Shown: positions 1-11,367, counted from the stretch's first letter. The stretch is DNA of 64,000 bases from Protula sp. h YS-2021 (GCA_949752745.1 OX457031.1:27358882-27422881), one strand, 5' to 3'. Numbers and translations are program-made. Notes: generated from the sequence alone by a model not told the origin.

Positions 1-2872
1 TTGAACTGCATAGTTGATGACTCTGCAGTGTATGTGTGTTTTGGATAAAAGTACACTGTATGTGTGCATTTCAGCTAAAACTGCACTGTGTACGGATAAA
101 ACTGCACTATATGTGTGTGTTGTGGATGGAAGTACACTGTAATTGTGTGAATGAATATGCACTGTTTGTATGCATTTTGGCCGAAATTACACTGCAAGTG
201 TGCGTTGTGGGTGCAGTTAAAATGCATGTGTGCGTTGCAGATAAAGTTACACTATGTGTGAGTTGTAGTTGTAATAAATGTGAGCGTGGTGGATGGAACT
301 GCATTGTATGTATGCGTTGTGGATGGCAATGAACCGTATGTGTGTGTAGATCAAACTACCCTGCAAACTACCCACTCACAACGCACGCATGCAGTGCAGT
401 TGAACCCACAACGCACCATGGAGTAATTTTATCAACAGTGCACAGATAGTGAAGTGTCATCCACAAGGCACACATACAGTACAACTGCATTCACAATGCA
501 CATATACAGTGCACCTGCAACCAAAAGCCAGACACACAGTGCAACTGCCTTAACAACGAACAATGCAGTGCACTTGCATCCATAAACTACACATACAGTG
601 GAACTACACCGACAAGACACACATACAGTGCAACTGCACCCACAAGGCACCCACACAACTGAACTACACCGACAAGGCACCCATACACTTCAACTGCTTC
701 CATCTGACACACAAACAGTGTAAATGCACAACAACGCACACATATAGTACAACTGGACTCAAAAGGCACACATGCAGTTCAACTACACCACAAGGCACAC
801 ATAAACTGCAACTGCGCCGCAAGGTACACCTACAATGTATGTGCACCAATAACGCACCGATACAGTGCAACTGCACCCGCCAGGCACACATTCACTGCAT
901 CTAGACCCATACCGCACCCATAGTGTGCAACTGCACCCAAAACTGCTATCCACAACGTACACATACAGCGCATTTTCACCCACAACACACACATACGGTG
1001 CACTGCCTTTTACAACGCACACATACACTGCAGTTCAATCCACAATGCCCGCCTGTATTGCAACTACAACTCACATATTGCAAATAGATCCACAACGCAC
1101 TGCATTGAACTGCATTGTATGTGTGCGTTGTTGATAAAACTACACTGTATATGTGCATTTTGGCTGAAATTAGACTGTGTTATAGATAAAACTGCACTAT
1201 ATGTGTGCTTTGTGGATGGCAGTGCACTGTTGTTTGCGTTTTTGCTGATATCACACTGCATGTGTGCAGTTTCATCTACAACTTACACATACGGTGCAGT
1301 TTCATCCACAACGGCCACATACAATGCAGTTTCATCCACAACGCACATATGCAGTGCAGTTTCATCTACAACGCAAACATACAATGCAGTTTCATCCACA
1401 ACGGAGACATACAATGCAGTTACATCTACAATGCACACATACAGTGCGATTTCATCCAAAACGGCCACATACAGTGCAGTTTCATCCATAGCGCACACAT
1501 AGTGGAGTTTCATACACAACGGTCACATACAGTCAGTTTCATCCACAACGCACATATTGAGTGCAGTTTCATCTACAACGCACGCATAGTGTAGTTTTAA
1601 CCGCAGCGGCCACATCCATTGTAGTTTCATCTATAACGCACACATACAGTGCAGTTTCATCCACAGCGGTCACATACAGTGCAGTTTCGGCCACAACGGC
1701 CACATTAAGTACAGTTTAATCCACAACGTACACATACAGTGCAGTTTCATCTATAACGCACACATACAGTGCAGTTTCCTCCGCAACGGCCACATACAGT
1801 ACAGTTTCATCTACAACGCACACATGCGGTGCAGTTTCATCCACAATGGTCACATACAGTTCAGTTTCATAAAAAACGGCCACATGCAGTGCAGTTTTAC
1901 CTACAACGCACACATACGGTGCAGTTTCATCCACAATGACCATGTACAGTGCAGTTTCATATACAACGCACACATAGAGCAATTTCATCCACAACGGCCA
2001 CATACCGTGCTGTTTCATCAACAACGCAAACATACTGCAGTTCCATCAACAACGCACATATGAAGTGCAGTTTCATCTACAACGCACACATGGTGCATCC
2101 ACAACGGCCACATACAGTGCAGATTCATATACAACGCAAACGTACGTTGCAGCTTCATCCACAACGATCACATACAGTGTAATTTCATCTATAACGCACA
2201 CATACAGTGCAGTTTCATCCACAATGGCCACATACAGTGCAGTTTCACCTACAACGCACACATACGGTGCAGTATCATCCACAATGGCCACATACAGTGC
2301 AGTTTCATCTACAACGGACACATAGAGCAATTTAATCAAAAACGGCCACATGCAGTGCTGCTTCATCAACGCAAACATAGTGCAGTTTCATCCACAACGC
2401 ACAAATGCAGTGCAGTTTCATCTACAACGCACACAGTGCATCCACAACGGCAACATACAGTGCAGATTAATATACAACGCACACATACGGTGCAGTATCA
2501 TCCACAATGGCCACAAGCAGTGCAGTTTCATCTACAAGGCACACATAGAGCAATTTCCTCCACAGCGGCCACATACAGTGATGTTCCATTTACAACGCAC
2601 ACACAGTACAATTTTTGATCCACAACGGCTACATGCAGTGAATGCAGATTAACTCACAACGCACATATGGAGTGCAGTTTCATCTACAACGGAGAGATAC
2701 AATGCAGTTTCATCTACAAGGCACACATACAGTGCCGTTTCATCCACAACGGCCACATACAGTTCACTTTCATCTACAGCACACTCATAGAGCAATATGA
2801 TCCACAATGGCCACATGCAGTGCATTTTCATTTATAACGCACACATGTAGTGAATTTTCATTTGCAAACTAG
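1..2872. repeat. S30 minisatellite, 30-bp unit with orientation switches
   Basis: The 30-bp unit is close to CACATACAGTGCAGTTTCAT plus CCACAACGGC. About 50 clear copies lie at 1262-2872. Segments 1-350 and 1110-1262 carry the same unit as its reverse complement, and 360-1105 holds a diverged plus-oriented version (AACTGCACCCACAAGGCAC). Because 30 is a multiple of 3, the array makes spurious open frames on both strands. The array runs off the left edge. Confidence 0.92.
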
Positions 2873-3889
2873 ATGCTCGAGAAGCATGAATCCGCCGGGT
2901 TCGCGCAAATTGTATACCTGATTATGATGTTCCTGTGAACAACTGTTCCAAAGAACACCATACAGCCTTGTGGTCAGTGAAGTAGAGGTTTGTAGAGCCA
3001 GTGGTACATGGTTGATTTGGTGTGAAGATAATAATCAATCCACCCACTAATGCGGCCTGTAGGCGCGTGAGAGCGATATGTGTTATGCTCATTCCTAATT
3101 CATTTCTTCCATTTTTTTAAGTTTTGTCATTTTGACAATTTTAGTCGGATCCGGTCGAATCCTGGTCACTCCACTGCGGGATGCTTAGGAGCAGCCCTGG
3201 GTTAAATCTTAAATAAATCCACCCACTAATGCGGACTGTAGGCGCGTGAGACTGATGTGTGTTATGCAAAGTCCTTATTCAGTTTCTGCAATTTTTTAAA
3301 GTTTTGCCATTTTGGCAATTTTGCTGGGATCCGGTCGAATCCTGGTCACTGCACTGCGGGATGCTTAGGAGCAGCCCTGGGTAAAATCTGAAATCAATCC
3401 ACCCACTAATGCGGACTGTAGGCGCGTGAGACTGATGTGTGTTATGCAAAGTCCTTATTCAGTGTCTGCAATTTTTTAAAGTTTTGCCATTTTGGCAATT
3501 TTGCTCGGATCCGGTCGAATCCTGGTCACTGCACTGCGGGATGCTTAGGAGCACCCCTGGGTAAAATCTGAAATCAATCCACCCACTAATGCGGGCTGTA
3601 GGCGCGTGAGACTGATGTGTGTTATGCAAAGTCCTTATTCGGTGTCTGCAATTTTTTAAAGTTTTGCCATTTTGGCAATTTTGCTCGGATCCGGTCGAAT
3701 CCTGGTCACTGCACTGCGGGATGCTTAGGAGCACCCCTGGGTAAAATCTGAAATCAATCCACCCACTAATGCGGGCTGTAGGCGCGTGAGACTGAAATTG
3801 CACAGACGGACAGACGGATAGACGGACAGACGGACGGACAGACAGACGGACAGAATGAAAACTATATCCGTCCGGTTCCCGGCGGATAA
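2873..3889. mobile_element. 180-bp-unit element inserted in the S30 array
   Basis: Four full units plus a partial one begin with AATCAATCCACCCACTAATG at 3032, 3212, 3392, 3572 and 3752, exactly 180 bp apart. Unit similarity is very high in the last three. They are followed by a GACGGACA tract (3803-3854) and a GC-rich end, CCGGTTCCCGGCGGATAA. ATCCGCCGGG at 2890-2899 and CCCGGCGGAT at 3878-3887 are perfect inverted complements near the two ends. S30 repeats flank both sides. Confidence 0.8.
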
Positions 3890-4745
3890 TCACACATACA
3901 GTGAAGTTTCATCTACAACGCACACATACGGTGCAGTTTCATGTACAACGGCCACATGCAGTAAAATTTAATCCACAACGTACACATACACTGCATTTTC
4001 ATCTATAACGCACACATAGAGCAATATTATCCACAACGGCCACATACAGTGCTGTTTCATCTACAACGCACACATACGGTGCAGTTTCATCCACAATGGC
4101 CACATACAGTGCGGTTTCATAAACAACGGCCACATGCACTCAAGTTTCATCTACAACGCACTCATAGAGCAATTTTATAGACAACGGTCACATACAGTGC
4201 TGTTTCATCTGCGACACTAACATAGTGCAGTTTCATCCACAACGCACATATGCAGTGGAGTTTCATCTACAACGCACACATAGTGCATCCACAACGGCCA
4301 CATACAGTGCAGATTCATATACACCGCAAACGTACGATACAGTGTCATCCACAACGGCTACATACAGTGCAGTTTCATCCACAACGGCCACATACTGTGT
4401 ATTTTCATCTATAACGCACACATACAGTGCAGTTTCATCCACAACGGCTACATAGTGCAGTTTCATCTACAACTTACACATACAGTGCAGTTTAATCCAC
4501 AACGCCATATGCTGTGCAGTTTTATGTACAACGCACATAGTGCATTTTCATCTATAACGCACACATACAGTGCAGTTTCATCCTCAACGGCCACATGCAG
4601 TGCAGTTTCATCTACAACGCACACATGCATTGCAACTACACCTTGCACGTGCCGTGCAACTAGCTCCACAACGCACACAGTGCTGAAATATTCGCGCACA
4701 TACAATACTACAACTCACGCATACAGTACACCTACAGCCACAGTG
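3890..4745. repeat. S30 minisatellite, right part
   Basis: The 30-bp unit resumes immediately after the inserted 180-bp element and runs for about 28 degenerate copies, all in plus orientation, fading out near 4700. Confidence 0.9.
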
Positions 4746-4810
4746 CAAAAGCAATCAAAAAGTAATGGAAAAAGTAATTGAAAAGAAAGGCAAGACTGTA
4801 GTTTGGATTA

Positions 4811-4881
4811 TGTTTATTTTCGCATGTATTAACTGCACGAGCTTTGTGTTTATTTTCGCATGTGCTAACTGTACGAGGTTT
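4811..4881 (+). repeat. 36-bp direct duplication beside an exon
   Basis: TGTTTATTTTCGCATGT starts at 4811 and again at 4847, each copy followed by a similar AACTG-ACGAG stretch. The second copy reaches the acceptor of the first EGF exon, so the polypyrimidine region is partly duplicated. Confidence 0.6.
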
Positions 4882-4889
4882 GGTTACAG

Positions 4890-4997
4890 AGTACTGCGAC
4901 CCCAGCCCTTGTGGCGCCAATGGTGAATGTGTGCCACGGGTGGGAGGCTATTCCTGCAATTGTTTAAATGGCTATGCTGGTTACAACTGTGAAATCG
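4890..4997 (+). CDS. Gene 1 exon: EGF-like domain 1
   Basis: This 108-nt phase 1-1 exon follows a ...GGTTACAG acceptor and ends at a GTAAGT donor. The 36 residues have the six-cysteine EGF pattern, starting EYCDPSPCGANGECVPR and ending NCLNGYAGYNCEI, with the usual Gly and aromatic between cysteines 5 and 6. Phase 1-1 boundaries are standard for shuffled extracellular EGF modules. No Asp/Glu calcium-binding consensus is obvious before the first cysteine. Confidence 0.9.
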
Positions 4998-5460
4998 GTA
5001 AGTTTTTTTCATTTCTTACATACATAACCTTTTCATACAAAATATGGGAGGGGGTTGTGTCTGTTTTATTTTCCTCTGGGCTGACAAACATAGACGCAAT
5101 ATTTACACAAAGCAACAGGTGTCGTGGCTGTAGTAGTCGCATCCTTGTATTACTGCAATCCTCATTCGTGCTTACAGGAGGGGGGCGGGGTTGGCGGTAA
5201 GGCAATGTGAATGGTCTGGAAGCCAGTAACCTGCGAATGTTTGGCAGCCATACGGGGGGAAATAATTCCAAAATCGGAGTAACTATTCCACATTGCACAC
5301 GTACCAGAACAGCCTGTTATTTATGTACAGTGTCAATGGACTTTGTGAAAAATAGAAAAATACTTTATTATGTCAGTATCCCCCAGCCTCGTGAAAAAAT
5401 ACTGCCCAAAATACCTCATGCCTAAAAAGGAAGAAATAATAAAGCATATAACTGTCCAGT
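4998..5460. other. Intron without recognised content
   Basis: Gene 1 intron sequence after EGF exon 1. Only short G-rich runs (5175-5195, 5255-5262) stand out. No exon or known repeat was found. Confidence 0.5.
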
Positions 5461-5960
5461 AAAACATGGGTAGTGTTTTGACGTTGGTAAGACGTTGATG
5501 TATGGTCGCGAACATTTACCACAAACATCTGTGGTGCATCGTCAAATGGACGTCGGGAAATCGCCGTTTCATAGATGAATAGATGTCAAACTCACAACCA
5601 AAAACATCCTCGTTATATGAGACTTTTCCATGAATATTTTTCAAAAGCGGGTGAGAAAATCTCAAATTGACTTCATGCGAATCCTGCGTGACCAAAGTGT
5701 GTGTGGAAGGGGGGGGGGTGCGGTTATTGTGACAGAGGGGTGACCACACTGTGTCCGTTACACAGGCGTCCGGAAAGCGAAGGGGAAATATTCAAAAGTT
5801 ATTCCCACTTCCATTTTCAACCTATTCGCAACGTTGATTAGGCGTCTATCCAACGTCAAAAGGTGGACGTCTCGACTTCACTGCACCAGAGACCGAGAGA
5901 GGCAGGACCCGTCGATGTAGCGTGGGTGACTTACGTCGGTGCTGAAGTCGGTTTGCAAAC
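5460..5960. repeat. ACGTTG/GACGTC-rich dispersed repeat
   Basis: Repeated phrases such as CAACGTTGATTAGGCGTC and GACGTCGGGAAA recur here and at 12000-12400, 16850-17110 and 18950-20120. The copies are diverged and irregular. No ends are evident. Confidence 0.55.
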
Positions 5961-6417
5961 TGCCATACTACTGCTTCTTTTCAACACGTTTTTCACAATT
6001 TCAACAGTTTTTGCTTTTATAGAAATTTACAAATACGTGCTCTATCCGTGTGAGATCTTTCAATAATCAAAAAATAATTGTTTGTCATTATTTCATTAAT
6101 CGGCTTTAAAAAATCAACACAACGTTGCACACTTTCCATATGTTTTATCGAATCCGAACATAATACCTTCAGTTTGTGCTCTACCCTTGTGCATGCTCTA
6201 TCCCTGTGTAAAATTTCAAAAAACAATTCATAGATATAGCTCGGACAAGACGTTTCATTACGCGAACAAAATTCCAATAATCGGAAAAATAGTGAATTTT
6301 ACCATTTTTCATGAATCCGAACACCCCCAATATGTGCTCTATCCGCGTGTGAAATTTCGAAACAATATGATACATAGTTGCGGAGATATAGCCCGGACAC
6401 CAATGTGGTTGGGCGGA
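5961..6417. repeat. RepF dispersed units
   Basis: Units contain GTGCTCTATCCGTGTG, AAAATTTCAAAAAACAAT and ATAGCCCGGACA. The same family is at 18290-18640. About two diverged units lie here, leading directly into the S51 leader. Confidence 0.6.
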
Positions 6418-7512
6418 CAAAGTCCCAGCTTACGAAAAATCGATAAGACCAATACCAGCGTGCAAGTGCAATTATTGCGCAGTTTCAATTTCAGACCAGT
6501 GCGCATGTTTATGTAACTTGCCTCGTGGTTCTTATTCAGACCAGTGCGCATATTTATTTAATAAGGGTTGACGACGGTTCGCATTTTGGACCAGTGTATG
6601 TTTATTCAACTTCCGTTGATGAGCGATTCGCATTTCGGGCCAGTGCGCATGATTATTTAACTTGTGTCCATGCGCGGTTCGTATTTCAGACCAATGTGTA
6701 TGTTTATTTAACTTGCGTCGGTGCGCGGTTCTTTCTTCAGACCAATGCGCATGTTTACTTAACTTGCGTTGATGCATGGTTCTTATTTTGGACCAGTGCA
6801 CATCTTTATTTAGTTTGCGTTGATGTGCTGTTCGCATTTCGGATCAGTGCGCATGTTTATTTATCATGCACAGATGTGCTGTTTATTTTGGACCATTGTA
6901 CATATTTATTTAACTTGCGTTGATACGCGGTTCGCATTTCGAACCACTGCGCATGTTTATTTAACCTGCGTCGATGCGAAGTTCTTATTTCAGACCAATG
7001 CGCATATTTTTTAACCTCAGTTGATGCGCAGCTATTATTTTGGACCAGCGCGCATGTTTATTTAAGTTGCGTTGATGAGCGTTTCTTATTTTGAATAGTG
7101 CGCATGCTTATTTAAGCTGCGTTAATGGACAGTTCGCATTTCGAGCCAGTGCGCATGTTTACTTAACTTGCGTCGATGCGCGGATCGCATTTTGAACCAC
7201 TGCGCATATTTATTTAACTTGCGTATTTACGAGTTTCGCACTTCGCACCAGTGCGCATGTTTACTTAACTGGCGTTGATGCGTGGTTTGCATTTCAGACC
7301 AGTGAACATGTTTCTTTAGGTTGCGTCGATGCGCGGTTCGCATCTGGAATCAGCGCGCATGTTAATTTCACTTGTGTTGATGCGAGGTGCTTATTTTGGA
7401 CCAGAGCGTGTTTCGAATTTCGGACCAGTCTGCATGTCTATTCAACTTGCGTCGATGCGTTGTTCCTTTTTCGATCAGTGCGCATGTTTATTTCACTTGC
7501 GTTGATGCGCTA
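6418..7512. repeat. S51 minisatellite with leader, locus 1
   Basis: A leader at 6418-6474 (ACAAAGTCCCAGCTTACG then CCAGCGTGCA) precedes about 20 copies of a 51-bp unit containing GCGCATGTTTATTTAACTTG and TTCGCATTTCGGACCAGT. As 51 is a multiple of 3, open frames such as RTSAHVYLTCVDARFAF arise; they are artefacts of the period. Six other loci share the unit. Confidence 0.9.
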
Positions 7513-7802
7513 TGGTAGATTTTTTAAAAAATTCCGGAAAAAGTAAAAAATTTCCCAGTTCACTCAACAAGCCATCGTAGAGGGCACAGCCGCCAACCGG
7601 ACATGGACAAACAGCTGTCATGCTCAAATTCAAGTGGAAACAAGTACTCAGTGAAATCAGTCCGCCTAGTAGTTGAAGAGGTATGGCGTCGACAAAATAC
7701 CGCTTTTTCGCTAAGTTCCATCCAGTGATGTCACATTTTTGACAATTTCCCGTTTCGTCATTTTTTCATCCATTTCAAAATTAATACGCCCTTGCACGGC
7801 TC
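7513..7802. other. Unassigned intron sequence
   Basis: A 290-bp stretch between the S51 array and the retrotransposon fragment. No repeat or exon was recognised. Confidence 0.4.
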
Positions 7803-8340
7803 ACACCATAATAAATGACATTTGTTAGCTTAATTATATAACATGTGTTACACGCAAGCAGAGTAAAATGAATGAGGTTGCTGAATGCTTAACAGCTACC
7901 CTCATTGAGTACAGATAATTTTAGACCAGTCAAATCAGAGAGGCGGCTTATTCATAAATCCGTCTAGGTCAGTGGGCGGACCTAAAAAGCAATTTATGAT
8001 TTCAAGCCGTCCTGTGAACACAAAAATAAATGCGCAGGTGGGATTTTTATAAATTTCTTGTACCGCCAATGTTTAATTAATATGTTATAACAATTACGTA
8101 ACATCAATGCAATTACGTAACATCAATAATTGATAGATGTACAACATTAAAGAAGAATTACATCACACATATTTATGAGAAAGAAAACATATAATTCACT
8201 GGTCCAAAATTTGTCTGGGGGTCAAACAAATGGAAATCCCCAACAGAAAGAACCCCACAGACAAACGGGAAATCACACTGTGAAAGACGGTACGCGAAAA
8301 TATTTACCAATAGCATTAGAACGCCACCTACCAATATGAG
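7803..8340 (-). mobile_element. Tyrosine-recombinase retrotransposon fragment (YR C terminus-B1-A2)
   Basis: This is a minus-strand copy of the 3' region of the element at 56395-59207. Reading down from 8340, it encodes HIGRWRSNAIGKYFRVPSF and ends at a stop at 8275-8273. GRW-S-A...Y is the usual C-terminal signature of DIRS/Ngaro tyrosine recombinases. B-repeat (about 8270 to 7993) and A-repeat (about 7992 to 7821) sequence follow, joined as in the B1-A2 junction. The rest of the element is missing. Confidence 0.8.
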
Positions 8341-8427
8341 AAATGCGTGTTTTATTTAAACTTTTTGGAGGCAATATATGTCGCGGCACCTATTCGAAAG
8401 GAATGTGAAGTATAACCCTTACATGTA

Positions 8428-8642
8428 CCATTTTTTCCTACACCCAATTTGATTTATATATACCCTCTTCCCCTGGTCCCTTTTGCCCCGTTGAAGCGAT
8501 GTCAAATTATTTAAAACTTCGTACACAGAAAGTTGATTCTGTCTTTGCTTGAAAAAGCGGAAAGCCTATTTCTCCATCCTTTTTTAATACCGTTCTCAAA
8601 TCGGCATTAATGCTCTCCCTTGGTGGGTGTAGGAAAAAATGG
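8428..8642. mobile_element. MITE with TACACCC terminal inverted repeats
   Basis: CCATTTTTTCCTACACCCA at 8428-8446 is the exact reverse complement of TGGGTGTAGGAAAAAATGG at 8624-8642, enclosing about 180 bp without coding capacity. The right end runs into a 15-bp tandem array. Confidence 0.75.
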
Positions 8643-8750
8643 CAACGGAAAAAATGGCAACGGAAATAATGGCAACGGAAAATATGGCAAGTGGAAATAA
8701 TGGCAACGGAAAAAATGGCAAAGTGGAAAAACGGAAAAAATGGCAAAATA
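8637..8750. repeat. 15-bp tandem repeat (AATGGCAACGGAAAA)
   Basis: About seven copies with small changes extend outward from the right terminal repeat of the MITE, so the array looks like an expansion of the terminus. Confidence 0.8.
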
Positions 8751-9180
8751 ACAAAATAAAAATTTTATCACATTTGTCAAATTTATTCTTAAGCGTAATA
8801 TCACGAGCATGTTGCTTATTCTAGACAACGCCCCTAATAAATGTATTGTTGTGATGGCACCCGAACATCCATAGGATTAGCAATACTGTATACACAGGGT
8901 TAAAGTTTTGCCTGATGCAGCCCAAATAAATGTTTTGTTACGTTGACATCCGAGCATCCGAAAGATAAACCGCATTGTAAACACATCGAATAAGAATTTG
9001 AATCAATGTCAACAGCAATAAACCACGACAATAAACTGACTAGAATCTACAAAAATGGAAATGTTTAACTCCCAAAAGTTACAGTAAAGTAGAATATCCT
9101 CAGTGAATGTAATTTTATGTTTGTTTTAGTGACATTCAGTTATGAATAGCTTCGGTGATCAGAGAAAGCAATAAAAGATT
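8751..9180. other. Unassigned intron sequence with a weak duplication
   Basis: Two diverged stretches near 8829-8905 and 8920-8990 share AATAAATG-TTTGTT and CATCCGA-type words. Otherwise nothing was recognised. Confidence 0.35.
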
Positions 9181-9206
9181 GTGGTGGTATTTTGCCCTAG
9201 TTTTCA

Positions 9207-9502
9207 TTTCCTTGGTGGTATTATGTCCGGTGGTATTTTGTCCGGTGGTATTATGTCCGGTGGTATTTTGTCCTACACCCATCCTAGGCATATGCTACCT
9301 TGCACGGTGAAAATATATATATTGAAGTTGTGTAACGTCGTGTTATTTTTCAAATCGGTCAAAAGTGCCAAAATGGCCACTTGTCAAAACTTGCCAATTT
9401 ATGTGTCACTATCAACACGCTCAGTGTACAAAAGATCTCGGGAACCTTTAAAAAAAACGGGTGTAGGACAAAATACCACCGGACATAATACCACCAAGGA
9501 AA
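9207..9502. mobile_element. MITE with 15-bp-repeat terminal inverted repeats
   Basis: The left end (9207-9280) is built of four 15-bp subunits like GGTGGTATTATGTCC and ends in TACACCC. The right end (9459-9502) is the reverse complement with two subunits, extending outward to CCAAGGAAA. The interior includes a reversed RepC unit (9281-9355). It shares the TACACCC end and the 15-bp subunit design with the MITE at 8428. Confidence 0.78.
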
Positions 9503-10010
9503 GACGTTACACAACTTCAATATATATATTTTCACCGTGCAAGGTAGCATATGCCTAGGATAAATAGTTTCGGAGAACTCGCGTGGAAAGCACCAGAGTC
9601 TTACATTGCAGTTATCTCAAAAGATCACAATTTTTGACAAGTCGCCATTTTGACAATTTTTGGCCGATTTGAAAAATAACACGACGTTGCACTTCAATAT
9701 ATATTTTTTTCACTGTAAAAGGTAGCATATGCCTAGGATACGTAGTTCGGAGCTCTCTTGTGGAAAGCACCCAAGACTTACACTGCAGTTATCTCAAAAG
9801 ATCACAATTTTTGACAAGTCGCCATTTTGGCCGATTTGAAAAATAACGCGACGTTGCACAACTTCAATATATATATATATTTACTGTGCAAGGTTACATA
9901 TGCTTAGGGTAAACAGTTTCGGATAACTTGCGTGGAAACAAAACAGCATCAAGAAGGTGTGACACCAGGACGGACAGATGGACAGAGGGCAATCCTATAG
10001 ATCCCCCGAT
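9503..10010. repeat. RepC tandem units with GACGGACAG tail
   Basis: About three units of roughly 180 bp with GCAAGGTAGCATATGCCTAG, AGTTTCGGAGAACTCGCGTG and ACGTTGCACAACTTCAATAT. The block ends with CAGGACGGACAGATGGACAG and a GGGCAATCCTATAGATCCCC end. A homologous block is at 46880-47420. Confidence 0.75.
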
Positions 10011-10440
10011 AAAAAATGTACGATCAGATGCATTTTTAATTATTTTTGAAATTTTTTCTTCAAAAATTCCCCCAAAATACTGAATTGTCCGATCGACTAG
10101 AAAAACACAAACCCTATGCGCGACCCTTGGAGCGCCTTACACCAAATATGAATGACAGTGGATCAAAAATAAGGAGTATATGCACTTTTAAATTGTTTCT
10201 TCAAAAATTCTCAAAAAATTGAAAAATCACCTGATCGGCCAAAAAAGCACAAGCATGACCCCTTAGAGATGCCTCATACCTAAAATAAATGACATCGGAT
10301 CAAAACTGTACGAGATGCATTTTGAATCAAACGTTTACTAAATAAACAACTAACGGACGCCGTCTGCAGACCGATAGGGATACCCCAGCTTACGTGTAAC
10401 GTAAGCCGGGCTAATAAAAGGGGCTGCATCTTGCCCAGAG
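10011..10440. repeat. RepH dispersed repeat
   Basis: Contains GATCGGCCAAAAAAGCACAA, GATGCATTTTGAATC and CCCAGCTTACGTGTAACG. It is homologous to 30110-30540 in the same orientation. Inverted pieces of it flank the GTTA array at 12960-13012 and 14145-14360. Confidence 0.7.
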
Positions 10441-10502
10441 TTGTCCAGATTATACATGTTTGTCCGAAAGCAGGTTTTACTGCAACAAGCATTTGTTGTC
10501 AG

Positions 10503-10610
10503 ATTACTGCAGTCCTAACCCGTGCTTAAATGGAGGACAGTGTGAACGATCCAGCAACGCATTCACGTGTGCGTGTCCTGTCGGTTATGGCGGAAACCTT
10601 TGCCAAATTG
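10503..10610 (+). CDS. Gene 1 exon: EGF-like domain 2
   Basis: A 108-nt phase 1-1 exon between ...TTGTTGTCAG and GTAAGT. It encodes YCSPNPCLNGGQC near the start and CPVGYGGNLCQI at the end, with six EGF cysteines and the CLNGG motif typical of Notch/Delta-style EGF repeats. It is the same length as domains 1 and 3. The 5.5-kb intron upstream is almost entirely repeats. Confidence 0.92.
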
Positions 10611-10838
10611 GTAAGTTCTATATGCATTAACCAAGGAAATGCAGTCATAAATAAAGGCATTTTTATATTAAACTAAATTATACACGAGTTTCGAACCCCA
10701 TCGATTTTCATTTGTGTAATAATTTGTCTTTTGTCTACGACACATTTTGTGTACGTCACTTTTTGTTATGTGTATTTAAGTGTGAACCTGTAACAGTCAG
10801 TAACATTTAGTTGTTAACTGTAATGCATGACCATGTAG

Positions 10839-10946
10839 ATTACTGCAGCGCAAATCCGTGCTTAAACGGCGGCCAGTGTGCAGGGTTAGAAAACGCATCC
10901 ATCTGCCGATGTCCGGATGGTTATGGCGGAAGCGTTTGTCAAATCG
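10839..10946 (+). CDS. Gene 1 exon: EGF-like domain 3
   Basis: A 108-nt phase 1-1 exon with acceptor ...CATGTAG and donor GTAAGA. It begins YCSANPCLNGGQCAG and ends CPDGYGGSVCQI. It is close enough in sequence to domain 2, only 228 bp upstream, to suggest a recent tandem exon duplication. The residues between cysteines 3 and 5 differ most, and one N-A-S glycosylation sequon is present. Confidence 0.92.
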
Positions 10947-11253
10947 GTAAGACTTCAAAGACAAAGTCGAAGAAAAAAGACAAAAGTAGAAGGAAAAAAT
11001 AACCTTTTCTCATCCCCGGTTGGGTCATTAAAATCGCCAGGTCTGAAAAATATCAAGCGAAAAAAAAAGAGGAAGAAGAAATCGATCGATCGATTTACCA
11101 GATTCACCCAGAAGGCTGAAAGTGTTGAAAATAGCCTTTCGGAAGAAAGTTATCTTAAAATTTTGCCTTCGTTTTTCCGGCACTGTCATTTCCACACAAA
11201 AACACTTCAAATACTGCAAAGCAGAAAATCTGTTAACGGTGAGCTTATTTCAG
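10947..11253. other. Purine-rich intron
   Basis: A/G-rich sequence (AAAGAGGAAGAAGAAATCGA) with a GATCGATCGATCG tract near 11082. The intron separates EGF domains 3 and 4 and contains no recognised repeat. Confidence 0.5.
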
Positions 11254-11367
11254 ATTACTGTACACCCAACCCGTGTCTAAACAGTGGAGAATGTACGAGA
11301 GAAGACGGAAGGTATTCGTGCGCATGCGCCAGTGAATACGACGGTGATCACTGCCAGTTTCTCATAA
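11254..11367 (+). CDS. Gene 1 exon: EGF-like domain 4
   Basis: A 114-nt phase 1-1 exon after ...CTTATTTCAG, with donor GTACGA. It encodes YCTPNPCLNSGECTRED and ends CASEYDGDHCQFLI. It is two codons longer than the other EGF exons. The donor (GTACGA) is weaker than the GTAAG donors of the other three. Confidence 0.88.

Noticed and set aside
1205..2652. Open frames with HIQCSFIHNG or YSAVSSTTHT repeats
   Set aside because: They are generated by the 30-bp S30 unit on both strands and are not genes.
4844..5200. 118-residue frame from 4844 including EGF domain 1
   Set aside because: Only 4890-4997 is exon. The rest lies before the acceptor or after the GTAAGT donor.
6525..7014. Long open frames with repeated HVYLTCVDARF motifs (also at 41268, 51582 and elsewhere)
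   Set aside because: They are produced by the 51-bp minisatellite, whose period is a multiple of 3. Frames open on both strands, without start context or splice signals.
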